Shown: positions 43,627 through 52,741, counted from the first letter of the stretch. The stretch: DNA of 64,000 nucleotides from Candidatus Eremiobacter antarcticus (GCA_003244105.1 QHBK01000006.1:124001-188000), one strand, 5' to 3'. The notes: a model not told the origin generated them from the letters alone. A program made the numbers and translations.

Positions 43627-44780
43627 TGGGGCAGGGTGAAATCGGAAATCGTGGGACGATAGCCAAACGGCGGCCGCTGCATTTCGCCAAGCGCGCACAC
43701 GCGGCTGGCGCCGGCGGCTTGGAAGAGAGATCGCAACTCCTTGTGGTTGTCGCCCGCGACAGCCACGGTGTCAAAACGCGCACCCAACGCGCTGGCGGCC
43801 GAGGCAGCCTGTGCCGCGTCCAGGCAGGGCTTTGCGACGGCGATGCGCCCGAATCCCATGCAGACAGGCTTGCCAAATGATTGCGCCGCGACGACGTGCG
43901 ACGGTGCACCGCGCTGCGCCGCACCCACGAAAATCCCGCTGCCTTCACCCGACGGTAGGGCGGCAACGGCCAAGCGGCGCAGCGCCGCCGCGACCGCTTC
44001 CCTCTCAAGCTCGTCCGCGGGCGCCCGCGGAAAGCGCTCCGCCAAGCGCGTTAGCGCCGCATGGAGCGCTTCTGCAAAGGCAACGCAGCGGGGCTCGTCG
44101 CCTTGCACGTAGATGGTCTGAGGCGACATGCAGCCCCGCTGATCGAAGAGCGCTATATCCTGCGCCGCGGCATCAGCCGCCTGCGGCAACTGCGCGTTCG
44201 CGGAGACGTACGCGATGCTGTACGCATTGCCGTATGCCCTCACGACCGTGCGCGGCGGCGCTCGGCGCTCCACGTCCGCGATAGTCGCGTCTTCGCCGAA
44301 GACGACGATGATGTCCGCACGCGCAAAGGCGGCGTCTTCGCGGCTTGCGTCACCTCCGCTCCAGTACGTGGCTGTCACGGTGTCAACGAACGGCTCTCCG
44401 AAGGCGTCGAACTGCGATGCAAGGATCTCTGGCAGACGGCGCTCCGCGTGCGAGGATTTCAGCACAACCTTTGCGCCTGCAACGGCTGCGCAAAATGCGC
44501 AGGCGACCGCCGGTCCGATGATGTTGCCGGGCAAGATGGCGAGCGCGCTCGGCGGCGCGAGGGGCGGGGCTGCCTGGCGGCGATACCGGCAGGCGGCTGC
44601 CTCAAAATCGTACAGCGCGTTGTCCAAGGCGGTCTCAATCGTTTGGCGCGGCCATTGACCGCCTGCCAGCGCTGTGCGAGCCTGCCTCCGAACAGCGGAG
44701 TTCGCATTGCTCCAGGCCGCAGCAGCTCGCGTCAGAAGCGCCGGAACCGGCTCCACCGGCATCGTGGTGTCGAGCTTCAT
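43623..44780 (-). CDS. LuxC-family acyl-CoA/acyl-enzyme reductase
   Basis: A 385-residue fatty-acyl reductase of the LuxC family, which takes an acyl group onto a cysteine and reduces it to the aldehyde with NADPH. The catalytic Cys lies in FDQRGCMSPQTIYV, the family's hallmark. AILPGNIIGPAVACAFCAAV precedes it and GIFVGAAQRG follows. The fold is aldehyde-dehydrogenase-like. The start codon overlaps the LuxE-like stop and its stop overlaps the aminotransferase start, so all three are coupled. There is no luxAB anywhere in the window. Confidence 0.88.
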   Translation of the reverse strand: MKLDTTMPVEPVPALLTRAAAAWSNANSAVRRQARTALAGGQWPRQTIETALDNALYDFEAAACRYRRQAAPPLAPPSALAILPGNIIGPAVACAFCAAVAGAKVVLKSSHAERRLPEILASQFDAFGEPFVDTVTATYWSGGDASREDAAFARADIIVVFGEDATIADVERRAPPRTVVRAYGNAYSIAYVSANAQLPQAADAAAQDIALFDQRGCMSPQTIYVQGDEPRCVAFAEALHAALTRLAERFPRAPADELEREAVAAALRRLAVAALPSGEGSGIFVGAAQRGAPSHVVAAQSFGKPVCMGFGRIAVAKPCLDAAQAASAASALGARFDTVAVAGDNHKELRSLFQAAGASRVCALGEMQRPPFGYRPTISDFTLPQ

Positions 44781-45922
44781 GCGCTGCTCAGCATTGCATC
44801 GATCGCGGTGCTGCATCCCTTGGGCGGCGCTGCTGTCGAGCGTCCGACAAAACGAAAGCCGCCCGCTCGTGCCATGCCGAGATCGGCCGTCAGGACGGCC
44901 GCCACCGAGCCGCGGTTAGAAAGGTCCAGGCAGCGCAGCAATCCCGTCTCTCCAGGTGGCAGCTCGCGTTCGTCGACCGGGTTGACGACCGTCCAGCGCG
45001 ACCAATGCGGTGCGATTTTGAGGTCATGACGAGGTGGCCGTCCGGCCAGGACGTCGCCTAAGTTCGCATCGTAACACTGGCTGCCAAGCTCGCACATGCC
45101 GTATTCGGAAATGCAGAAGTCGCGCGGAACTCCGAACACCTCGGTCAAGAGCCTGTAGAAGTCGTCTCGCGCGAGCGATCGGGATCTTCCTTTGAAGCCC
45201 CCCGTCTCCACGGTGCGGCTTCCCGGCGGCAAAGCGAACATCAGCTCGCGTTCGCGGCACGCGTCGAAGAAGTGCACGAAGGCAAACGCCGTGCCGAAGA
45301 CGAGCATCGGGCGTCGCGCGCGTGCCAGCGCGCGAGCGGCGGCGTCGACATCCAACGCTCCCTCGCGGACGAAAAATCCCCCGCCGGCGCCAAAATTGGC
45401 GAACAGGTGCGAGAGCATGTAGGCAAGCGATGAATGCGGTGCCTCGCCGAACGTCGGCGACAACATGACCATGTCGATACGGGGCATGTCGGGCAAGACA
45501 CAAGCCTTGAAATGCGTCCGCAAAGAAGCATCGTAGAGCTCCGTCGATTCCAGCTCCAAAACGGAAGCCGGACCACCGTCGCGCGTGCTGCCGCTGGAGC
45601 TGAATCGGACGCTCTCGCGGTCTTGCGGGAACGCCGCGAGGCGCACGTCCGCAAACGACGAGGTTGGAACGGCCGGAATCTCGCTCCATATGCGCACCTG
45701 CCCAGGCGTCACTCCGCGGCTCGCACAGTACCGGCGGTAGAACTCGTTATGATCGAATTGATGGTCGAATAGCGTCAGCGCGAGGCTTTGGAATTCAGCA
45801 TCGCTTTCAGCCGCGCTCCCAGGTCCGCTTTCAATGAAGGACTTGATCCGGCGATCGAGCTCGCCCGCCGCTTGCCGCCGCGTCAGCTCTCGTTCTGTTG
45901 CTTGTCGCACATCGAATTGCAT
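44777..45922 (-). CDS. LuxE-family acyl-protein synthetase
   Basis: A 381-residue ATP-dependent acyl-activating enzyme of the LuxE type (adenylate-forming, PaaK-like). The phosphate-binding loop reads FSSSGSTRDG. FTS-type active-site elements follow (VETGGFKGRSR, ISEYGMCELGSQCY). A Cys in KGCSTAIDA lies about 12 residues from the C-terminus, matching LuxE, whose acyl-accepting Cys is also near the end. Start choice is open: ATG 45922, or TTG 45937 five codons upstream. The LuxC gene overlaps by 4 nt. In Vibrio this pair reduces myristic acid; here the acid is unknown. Confidence 0.86.
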   Translation of the reverse strand: MQFDVRQATERELTRRQAAGELDRRIKSFIESGPGSAAESDAEFQSLALTLFDHQFDHNEFYRRYCASRGVTPGQVRIWSEIPAVPTSSFADVRLAAFPQDRESVRFSSSGSTRDGGPASVLELESTELYDASLRTHFKACVLPDMPRIDMVMLSPTFGEAPHSSLAYMLSHLFANFGAGGGFFVREGALDVDAAARALARARRPMLVFGTAFAFVHFFDACRERELMFALPPGSRTVETGGFKGRSRSLARDDFYRLLTEVFGVPRDFCISEYGMCELGSQCYDANLGDVLAGRPPRHDLKIAPHWSRWTVVNPVDERELPPGETGLLRCLDLSNRGSVAAVLTADLGMARAGGFRFVGRSTAAPPKGCSTAIDAMLSSA

Positions 45923-46055
45923 GAAGATATCTGTCAAAGCACGTCGTTCTTGGCAACGCGCGCAGACTGGACCTCCGGCTCGAAAGCTGCCGCGTTGCAG
46001 GGCAGCGCTGGCCCCGGCCTAAAGGCCAGACGCATATGGATGGGCATCCGCCGCC

Positions 46056-46697
46056 GTGATTGTGGATCAGTTTGCCGTCGGCCCGCTGGAGTGCAACTGC
46101 ATCATCCTGGCGGACGAACCAGGCGGACAGGCGATTGTCATCGACCCCGGAGAAGAACCCGCGCGAATCTTCGCGGCGCTGGAGAAACACCAACTGCGCC
46201 TGGCAGCAGCGGTGGCAACGCACGCGCACATCGATCATGTCGGCGGACTGGCCGCCTTGAAGCAGCTCACCGGCGCGCCTGCCATGATGCACGAGGATGA
46301 CGTGCCGCTCTACGAGCAGATGGCACTGCAGGCCGCTTGGCTCGGCGTGCCTGCGCCCGCGATCACGACCGTTGATTCGTATCTGCGCGACAAGCAGTTT
46401 GTCGGTTTCGGGGCGTGCGCGCTGCAAGTGATGCACACGCCCGGGCACTCGCCGGGCAGCGTCAGCTTCTTGCTCGACGAGAAGGTGCCGGTCGTCTTCA
46501 GCGGAGACACGCTGTTCGCGGGCAGCGTCGGAAGAACCGATTTGTGGGGCGGCTCCTTTGCAGCATTGCTGGCGTCCATCCACAAACGGCTGCTGTCACT
46601 GCCGGATGATATCGCGGTCGTGCCCGGCCACGGTCCGAGCACATCGATCGGCGACGAGCGGCGTTCCAACCCGTTCTTGCAAGACGTGCCGGGCTAG
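46056..46697 (+). CDS. metallo-beta-lactamase-fold hydrolase (glyoxalase II-like)
   Basis: A 213-residue MBL hydrolase. The metal motif is THAHIDHVGG (HxHxDH), with further ligands in HTPGHSPGSVSF, FSGDTLFAGSVGR and VVPGHGPSTSI. The N-terminus PLECNCIILAD is typical of the glyoxalase II / YcbL group, which hydrolyses thioesters such as S-lactoylglutathione or other bacterial thiol esters. GTG 46056 is the start. Two small genes follow 8 and 0 nt later and are likely co-transcribed. Confidence 0.87.
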   Translation: MIVDQFAVGPLECNCIILADEPGGQAIVIDPGEEPARIFAALEKHQLRLAAAVATHAHIDHVGGLAALKQLTGAPAMMHEDDVPLYEQMALQAAWLGVPAPAITTVDSYLRDKQFVGFGACALQVMHTPGHSPGSVSFLLDEKVPVVFSGDTLFAGSVGRTDLWGGSFAALLASIHKRLLSLPDDIAVVPGHGPSTSIGDERRSNPFLQDVPG

Positions 46698-46705
46698 GTC
46701 TGCGT

Positions 46706-46936
46706 ATGGACGACAGCGCCGGCAAGGCAGGTGAGAGTGCTACGGAAGCACGCAACCCGTACCGCTTTGAGTGGGATGAGGACTTGGAACTGTTCGCGCG
46801 CGGCGTCATCGATGAGGCGATGGCCAAGACTGCAACGTCGCCGCGTCAGTTCGCGTACTATTCGACGATGGCCGCCAAGCGGATCGTCCAGCATGTCTTA
46901 CAGAAATTCCAGCGGCGCAGCAAAGGCGAACGGTAG
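46706..46936 (+). CDS. small hypothetical protein
   Basis: A 76-residue acidic-then-basic protein. The core PYRFEWDEDLELFARGVIDEA is followed by a helical segment (FAYYSTMAAKRIVQHVLQKFQ) and a basic tail. No family is recognised. Support comes from its position: it starts 8 nt after the MBL gene, and its stop (TAG 46934-46936) is directly followed by the ATG of the next gene, an operon-like arrangement. Confidence 0.6.
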   Translation: MDDSAGKAGESATEARNPYRFEWDEDLELFARGVIDEAMAKTATSPRQFAYYSTMAAKRIVQHVLQKFQRRSKGER

Positions 46937-47356
46937 ATGTCCGAAGAGATAGGACCGCGCCTGCCGCCGCCGCTCCAATTCGAGCTCGGAACCTTGGAGG
47001 ACGACGCGTCACCAGCGCAGGCGCTTCTTCTGATTACCGTCGATGCGGATGGCATGCCCAGGCTTGCTGTCATGTCGCGTGCTGAACTCAGCGCGCCGGA
47101 CCGGGCGCACCTCATGGTCGCGGCCAGCGCCGCTTCCCGGACATGTGAAAATCTGAGGCGCTCCGGTCAGGCGGCGATTTGGTGCGTGCTGGATGCCGCA
47201 GCGTATACAATCCGCGCAGCGGCGCAGGAATCGCAAAGCGCTAAAGACCCCGCGCTCCGCACATTTGAGCTCACGATCACGTCCGTGCTGCGAGACTTTC
47301 AAGCGCAAGCCCCGATGACAGCCGGGCCGACCTACCGGCGCATGGGCCTCACATGA
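46937..47356 (+). CDS. pyridoxamine-phosphate-oxidase-like FMN split-barrel protein
   Basis: A 139-residue protein with the FMN-binding split-barrel pattern: ALLLITVDADGMPRLAVMSRAEL as the first strands, then SRTCENLRRSGQAAIWCVLD, which resembles S.K..NL..NP.V.L. in pyridoxamine oxidase-like proteins. The FMN-binding residues cannot be confirmed by eye. It may be an oxidoreductase or haem-oxygenase-like protein. It abuts the previous gene and ends next to the GH15 stop codon, convergently. Confidence 0.65.
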   Translation: MSEEIGPRLPPPLQFELGTLEDDASPAQALLLITVDADGMPRLAVMSRAELSAPDRAHLMVAASAASRTCENLRRSGQAAIWCVLDAAAYTIRAAAQESQSAKDPALRTFELTITSVLRDFQAQAPMTAGPTYRRMGLT

Positions 47357-49381
47357 TCATTCGACAGACAGCGAGAGGTCGGCTGAGCCCTTAGCGGGCT
47401 GTTGCAGATCGGTCCAGCGGCGCACGTACTCCGCGAAGGTCAAGCAGTACGTCGCGTGGCTCCAGGTCAACGGCGAGACCGACAGCGGCACGCCGGTGAA
47501 CGGATGAGCCTGCTCGGCCAGAACTCCGCTGTGCAAAGCGTGATCGCATGCCCAGCGCATCGGCATTTTCGCGGCGCTCAAATCCTCGAGCGTCTTCGCC
47601 GTCGCGATCGCATATTGCGCCAACCAGAGCGTGCAGATGAACCACGGGTTGCCCGGAACAGATGCGGGGACGTCCTGCCAGCGCTGGTAGCGGTCGCGTT
47701 CATAGCGGGCGCAGCCGCCCACATCCGTCTTGAGCCATAGCCGTTCGCGCACCGCGTTGATCGTGGACACGATGCGGGGTTCGTCCGGGCTGAACATTTC
47801 GAAGTACCACAATCCGAAGAGGCTGCTGTCGACAGTCTCATCCCGGATGATCGCGCCATCGTCGCCCACGTTGATAGTGCGAAGGAAGCGGTTCAGGTCG
47901 GGCGCCCAGGCATACCGTATGGCGGCCTGTTTGATCTCGTCAGCCACGGCATTGTACATGTCGCTGCGCCGGTTCTCACCGAAGAGCTTGGTGAAGTTGG
48001 CTGCGGCGCGCAAGCCGGCCCACACGGCCCCCAAGGTGAAGGCGTGTATGCCGTGGCGTTCTTCCCATAGGTCGTAAGAGGGCAGCGGCAGTTTCGTGGC
48101 CGGATCGCGATAGCGGCACATAAAATCGCCGGCCGTCGTCACGATGCGCCGGTAGAGCGGCCGGATGAACTCCACCTCGCGATATCGTTTGTAGTGCTCC
48201 CACAAGGCGTACAGCACCAAGGCGGTCTCGTCTTCCTGAATCGGGAGCTGCTCGTTGCCGGCTTTGTCCATCCAAGGGTGCCAGGATGACGCAAGCGAGC
48301 CATCGGGATTGTACTTATGAAGAAGGTAGCCGCCATCGGTGAACGCATTGGCGCAGAAGTTGAAGAAGTTCGCGCACGGCGCCTGATACCCGGCCTTGAT
48401 GAGCGCGCAGGCAGCCAACGCGCCGTCGCGCGGCCACATGTACGAGTACGTGTCGCGCGAGAAACGCAGGATATCGGTGTCGTTGGCCGCGATGATCGCG
48501 CCTCTGCTGTCGATCTGCGTCCGCATGACAAGCAGGCTGCGCTTGTATTCTCTGATGAACCGCTCGTCGAGGTCCGCGCCGTCTATGTGCTCCTTGTTGA
48601 TCCACAGCCGCCAGTAGTCGGCAGTGCGCTCGATGAACCGCGATGGGCCCCGCTCGCGAACGAGCTCGTCGAGCCCACGCACATCAGGCCACGTCTCGGC
48701 CAAGGCCAGCCAGTGGTGAAACACCACTTCTTCGCCGGCCGCCACGTCGGGCGCATGCAGCGCTATTGTTCCGTCGACCGAGCCTTGAGCGATCGGATTG
48801 CGTCCGAGTTCGCCGTCCTCGGCATCGCGCCACGTGCCCTCGAGGCCGTTGACCTCTTTCAGACCGGTCGCCCACGACGAGATGCCGATATGGTGTCCGG
48901 CTTCATCGCCGATCTGACCGTTCATCAAGAAATAGCGCCGCCGCTTGTAGGCGATGAGCGCGCTGATGTTCGGGTGATAGGCAAAGGTGTCGCCGATGTC
49001 ATTGCCCTCGATGTGCAGATCGTAGTGGAAGAACATGCGGATCTCGCGCGGCTCGGAAGCGAGATTGGTCACGGCGACCCGTCGGAAGAGGATATTGCGA
49101 TCGAAATCCACGGCATCGGTGCAGATGACGCGCAGCTCCAGCTCCTCGTGCTCGAGCGTCACTTTGGTGACGATGGAATCGGCGGCGTATTCTATGGTGC
49201 GCTGCCATGAGTCGTCGGAGAACCAGCTGAACGCCCCAGCAACCCAGATCCCCGTGTGGCAGATATCGCCCGGGTTGTGGTTCTCGGCGCCGACGTACGG
49301 AAAATAGATATCGCGGAGCTGGTAACGGCCGTCGAAGGTCACGAGCATGGAACCGTTGCCGATGGGAACATCGCGGGGCAT
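47357..49381 (-). CDS. glycoside hydrolase family 15 protein (glucoamylase/trehalase-like)
   Basis: A 674-residue protein. The N-terminal third is a beta-sandwich (MPRDVPIGNGSMLVTFDG, LRDIYFPYVGAENHNPGD). The (alpha/alpha)6 barrel carries the family motifs: SYMWPRDGALAA, YDLWEERHGIHAFTLGA with the general acid Glu, and the C-terminal AEQAHPFTGVPLS with SPLTWSHATY, where the catalytic base Glu lies. No signal peptide is present, so it is cytoplasmic, probably acting on trehalose, maltodextrin or glycogen. It is divergent from the GGDEF gene with 161 bp between them. Confidence 0.9.
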   Translation of the reverse strand: MPRDVPIGNGSMLVTFDGRYQLRDIYFPYVGAENHNPGDICHTGIWVAGAFSWFSDDSWQRTIEYAADSIVTKVTLEHEELELRVICTDAVDFDRNILFRRVAVTNLASEPREIRMFFHYDLHIEGNDIGDTFAYHPNISALIAYKRRRYFLMNGQIGDEAGHHIGISSWATGLKEVNGLEGTWRDAEDGELGRNPIAQGSVDGTIALHAPDVAAGEEVVFHHWLALAETWPDVRGLDELVRERGPSRFIERTADYWRLWINKEHIDGADLDERFIREYKRSLLVMRTQIDSRGAIIAANDTDILRFSRDTYSYMWPRDGALAACALIKAGYQAPCANFFNFCANAFTDGGYLLHKYNPDGSLASSWHPWMDKAGNEQLPIQEDETALVLYALWEHYKRYREVEFIRPLYRRIVTTAGDFMCRYRDPATKLPLPSYDLWEERHGIHAFTLGAVWAGLRAAANFTKLFGENRRSDMYNAVADEIKQAAIRYAWAPDLNRFLRTINVGDDGAIIRDETVDSSLFGLWYFEMFSPDEPRIVSTINAVRERLWLKTDVGGCARYERDRYQRWQDVPASVPGNPWFICTLWLAQYAIATAKTLEDLSAAKMPMRWACDHALHSGVLAEQAHPFTGVPLSVSPLTWSHATYCLTFAEYVRRWTDLQQPAKGSADLSLSVE

Positions 49382-49542
49382 GACGGGCTTGCTTATTGTC
49401 CCTCGCAGAGCGGACCTCTGCCGCTATTCGTCGCTCTCAAAGAGCAGCCGGACGGGTCGACGGCGGCGATTACTGCCGATAATCAAGGGGCGGCACCCGT
49501 CTCCCCACAACTACGTCCTCAGGAACGGATTCACACCCAGAA

Positions 49543-52149
49543 ATGGACGAGATCAAGCCAGGGCAGCCGGCATCGCAAACGCCGGCTGCGGAGCAGCTCG
49601 AAGCAGTCGCCCGAGTGGCCCATGTCTTCACCGCTGAAAGCGGTCAAAAGGCCATCGCCGCGCTGCACGAGATGTTGTTCGAGCGCAGCGTCCGGCGCTT
49701 CACCGTCGCGACGCTCGACCGCGATTTGGCGAGCCCCGTGCGTTATCACTACCACGTCGACTTGAGCGCTGCGGTCGCTGATCCGCTGGACCCACAAACG
49801 CTGGCGCTTGCGCTCGGCGCGGAGCAGCAGCGAGAGCTGCCGTCCGTCACTCCCATACGCCGTCTGGACAAGACGGGCATGGTGATATCCCGTGGCCGCC
49901 TCAGCCATGCCATCGTCTCCCCGCTGCGCGTGGGCGGCGCCATCATTGGCTTCAGCCTAGCCCAAGCCGATGTCGCCTTCTCGCCGGCCGACGCGGCCGT
50001 TCTTCAGTTCGCATCGGTGTTGCTGGCTCAAGACCTCGAGATCACCCGCGAGTCCGCCGTCGGCGCGCATGCGGCGCGCTCGCTCAACATGCTGCTGGAA
50101 ACGGCGCGCGCGCTGTCGAGCGGTCTCGATTTGTCAGAGTTATTCGCGAAGTTCCATACGCTCGTCGGCGGCGTCATGGATGCCTCGCTGTTCGTGGCCG
50201 CGCTGCTTACAGCGGACGGAGAAAATCTCGAGATCGAGTACAGCGCTGAATTCGGCCGCCGATCGGTCGAGCGAGTCCGGTTGCCGCTCACGACGGTATC
50301 GGGCGACGTCTTGCGGTCCGGGTCGCCCGTCATCATCCGGCGGCCGGAAGATTGGCGAACAGTGCGCTCGGTGACCCTGGGAGAGGAATCCGATCCCGCC
50401 TCGGCATTGATCGTGCCGATGAAAGTGGGCGACCGCGTGGTGGGCGTGCTTTCGGTGCAGAGCCCGCGCGCCAACTCCTACACCGAATCCGATTGCGACT
50501 TGCTCACCGCCATCTCGGAGCAAGCTTCGGTGGCGGTCGAGAACCTCAAGAACTTGCGGGCCAGCATCCAGCGCGCCGCCGACCTCAACCTGCTTGTGGA
50601 AGTGGCGGGCGCCGTGTCGTCGGAGCTCGACCTCCATCGCGTCTTTGCCAAGATTCACGACCAGGTGAAGCGCGTCATCGACGCCCCCTTGTTCTTCGTC
50701 GCCTTGACCGCGGGCGACAACTCGATGACGTTCGAGTACATGATCGAGGGCGACAAGACGTATCCGCCTTCCGAGCATTCCATGGAGGGCACGATCGTCG
50801 GCCGGGTCATCGAAAGCGGCAAGCCTGTGCTCGTGCGCAACGCGGAAGAGCGCGACAGCATGAGCCGCACGAGGATCGGCGAGGGTCCGACCACGGTGCA
50901 ATCCATCGTCGCGGTGCCTATGCACGTGCCCGGACAGACGATCGGCGCGATCTCCGTCCAGTCGTACGAGGCCAACGCCTATGACGAACGCCACCTCAAG
51001 CTGCTGCGCGCCATCGCAGAGCAGTCCGCCGTCGCAGTGCAAAACGCAAAGCTATACGAGCGGGCCAAAGAGCTTGCGGACAACGACGCGCTCACCGGCC
51101 TGCCGCATCAGCGGTCCCTGCAGGAGCGCCTCGCCTACGAACTCAAACGCGCGCGGCGCACGGGCTCGCCGCTGTCGCTTCTGATGATGGACGTCGACAA
51201 GTTCAAGACCTTCAACGACACGTACGGCCACCCGTGCGGCGATCTGGTGCTCAAAGAAGTTGCCGCCGTGTTGCGGCGGGTCGCGCGCGCGACCGACGTC
51301 ATCGGACGGTACGGCGGCGATGAGTTCTGCGCCATCCTCCCTGACACCGACGGGCACGCCGCCTTGCGGTTCTCAGAGCGGCTGGAAGGGGAGATTGGAC
51401 TCCGGCCGTTTGAGATCGACAAAGCGCAGTTGGTCCCGATCCGTCTGTCGATCGGCGCAGCCGTCTACTCCAACCACAGCGATGGCAACGACGATCTGAT
51501 CGGGATCGCCGATGCCGCTCTTTATGCCGCCAAACGCGGTGAGACGGAATACCGAGGCACGGCCGACGACATGCTGTCTATGCTTGAGGGAGACGTGGCC
51601 GCCTTTCGGCCGTTCATCGCTGCACTCGCCAACACCGGACGCGTGAAGAGGGAACAGCTGATCAAAGTCAACCGGCTGGCGGGCGTCTACGCCCGTCTTG
51701 CCGGGCTCGACGATGCGCAACGCCACCTGCTGCAGTGCGCGGGCGCAGTGCTCAACCTCGGGGAGTTGTCAATCCCCGCCGGTATTTTGAGCAAGCCGGC
51801 ACAGCTCAGCGCCGAAGAGTACGAGCGGGTCAAGCAGCATCCGCAACTGGGCTACGGGATGCTGAACGGAGTCCCCGGCGGCGATGCCGTTGCGCAGACC
51901 GTGCTCCACCATCAAGAACGGTTCGACGGCAGCGGCTACCCTCGCGGACTGGCGGGCGCAGATATACCCCTGCCCGCGCGCATCCTCGGGGTGCTCGAGG
52001 CGTATGCGGCGATGCGCAGCGCCCGGCCCCAGCGCAGAGCTCTTACCGACGGTGAGGCGCGAGCAGAACTGCACGCAGGCGCCGGAACGCAATTCGACCC
52101 CGAAGTGGTGGTGACGTTTCTGAAGAGCGAGCCGGCCCAGACGGAGTGA
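49543..52149 (+). CDS. GAF-GGDEF diguanylate cyclase with degenerate HD-GYP domain
   Basis: An 868-residue signalling protein. Two GAF-like domains (about residues 180-330 and 345-505) follow a long N-terminal region. GGDEF is intact near residue 590 (RYGGDEFCAILP), and an RATD inhibitory site lies five residues upstream, so feedback-regulated c-di-GMP synthesis is expected. The C-terminus is an HD-GYP module (residues 725-865): GYP survives (HHQERFDGSGYPRG), but the HDxGK position reads LNLGELSIP. Both metal-binding His and Asp are therefore gone. Phosphodiesterase activity is unlikely, and the domain is probably a sensor or scaffold. Confidence 0.9.
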   Translation: MDEIKPGQPASQTPAAEQLEAVARVAHVFTAESGQKAIAALHEMLFERSVRRFTVATLDRDLASPVRYHYHVDLSAAVADPLDPQTLALALGAEQQRELPSVTPIRRLDKTGMVISRGRLSHAIVSPLRVGGAIIGFSLAQADVAFSPADAAVLQFASVLLAQDLEITRESAVGAHAARSLNMLLETARALSSGLDLSELFAKFHTLVGGVMDASLFVAALLTADGENLEIEYSAEFGRRSVERVRLPLTTVSGDVLRSGSPVIIRRPEDWRTVRSVTLGEESDPASALIVPMKVGDRVVGVLSVQSPRANSYTESDCDLLTAISEQASVAVENLKNLRASIQRAADLNLLVEVAGAVSSELDLHRVFAKIHDQVKRVIDAPLFFVALTAGDNSMTFEYMIEGDKTYPPSEHSMEGTIVGRVIESGKPVLVRNAEERDSMSRTRIGEGPTTVQSIVAVPMHVPGQTIGAISVQSYEANAYDERHLKLLRAIAEQSAVAVQNAKLYERAKELADNDALTGLPHQRSLQERLAYELKRARRTGSPLSLLMMDVDKFKTFNDTYGHPCGDLVLKEVAAVLRRVARATDVIGRYGGDEFCAILPDTDGHAALRFSERLEGEIGLRPFEIDKAQLVPIRLSIGAAVYSNHSDGNDDLIGIADAALYAAKRGETEYRGTADDMLSMLEGDVAAFRPFIAALANTGRVKREQLIKVNRLAGVYARLAGLDDAQRHLLQCAGAVLNLGELSIPAGILSKPAQLSAEEYERVKQHPQLGYGMLNGVPGGDAVAQTVLHHQERFDGSGYPRGLAGADIPLPARILGVLEAYAAMRSARPQRRALTDGEARAELHAGAGTQFDPEVVVTFLKSEPAQTE

Positions 52150-52191
52150 TGCCGTCGCGAGCGCGACTGGGCGCTCGAGAGGCGCAAGGGG

Positions 52192-52356
52192 TCAGTCTTT
52201 GCTTACCGGTTCCTTCTTCTTGATGCGGACAATAGCGAGCGCGAACGCAGTTCCTGAAGACTTGCGCACGAGATAGCCGTCCGGAAGGCGGTCGAACACG
52301 ACAAAACCCGCGGCTTGTGCTTCTTCCAAACTCGAAAAGATTTTTATGCCTGACAT
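52192..52356 (-). CDS. 54-residue small protein coupled to the STAS gene
   Basis: A short frame starting ATG 52356, one nucleotide after the STAS stop, and ending TGA 52192-52194. Residues include SGIKIFSSLEEAQAAGF and FDRLPDGYLVRKSSG, then a Lys-rich tail ending EPVSKD. The strand-helix-strand pattern and the tight spacing argue for a real gene. No family recognised; a partner of the STAS protein is possible. Confidence 0.6.
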   Translation of the reverse strand: MSGIKIFSSLEEAQAAGFVVFDRLPDGYLVRKSSGTAFALAIVRIKKKEPVSKD

Positions 52357-52357
52357 G

Positions 52358-52741
52358 TCAGGAAGCCAAGCTGCCTGGTTGGGCCGCTTGCGCGACGCTG
52401 CGAGCTGCGCTGAGGGAGTCGACGACCGTCACCATGCGGGCGATGCCCGCGAAGTCGAAGAGGCGTCGTATGGAGATGCTGGCAGAGACCACGACGACTG
52501 CCGATCCGACATCGGCCAGCTTGCGCAGGGCCGATATCAGCGAGCCGAACCCTGAGGAACTGACCGCTTTGGTCTTGCTCATGTCGATGATCACGGTGGG
52601 CTCGCGCCGCGCGACGATGCGCCCGATGTCGCGCGTGAACGCCTTGGCGCACGCAACATCGAAGCGGGGGCCGACCGTGACGGTGTCCGTCGGCGGCAGG
52701 AGCCGCGCGGCGGAACGCAATGAAATGGTTTTTGTCTTCAT
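52358..52741 (-). CDS. STAS-domain anti-sigma factor antagonist
   Basis: A 127-residue STAS protein. VIIDMSKTKAVSSSGFGSL holds the phospho-acceptor motif with SSSGF (Ser in the usual place), and LISALRKL follows. The final helix ends VDSLSAARSVAQ. Unlike the other STAS protein in the window (24263-24622), the phosphorylatable Ser is kept, so partner switching controlled by a kinase is likely. No kinase or sigma factor gene is adjacent. Gene order STAS then the 54-residue gene, 1 nt apart, points to one transcript. Confidence 0.82.
   Translation of the reverse strand: MKTKTISLRSAARLLPPTDTVTVGPRFDVACAKAFTRDIGRIVARREPTVIIDMSKTKAVSSSGFGSLISALRKLADVGSAVVVVSASISIRRLFDFAGIARMVTVVDSLSAARSVAQAAQPGSLAS

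Noticed and set aside
42235-45922. Bioluminescence (lux) operon
   Set aside because: LuxE and LuxC homologues are present but luxA and luxB are not; the third gene is an aminotransferase.
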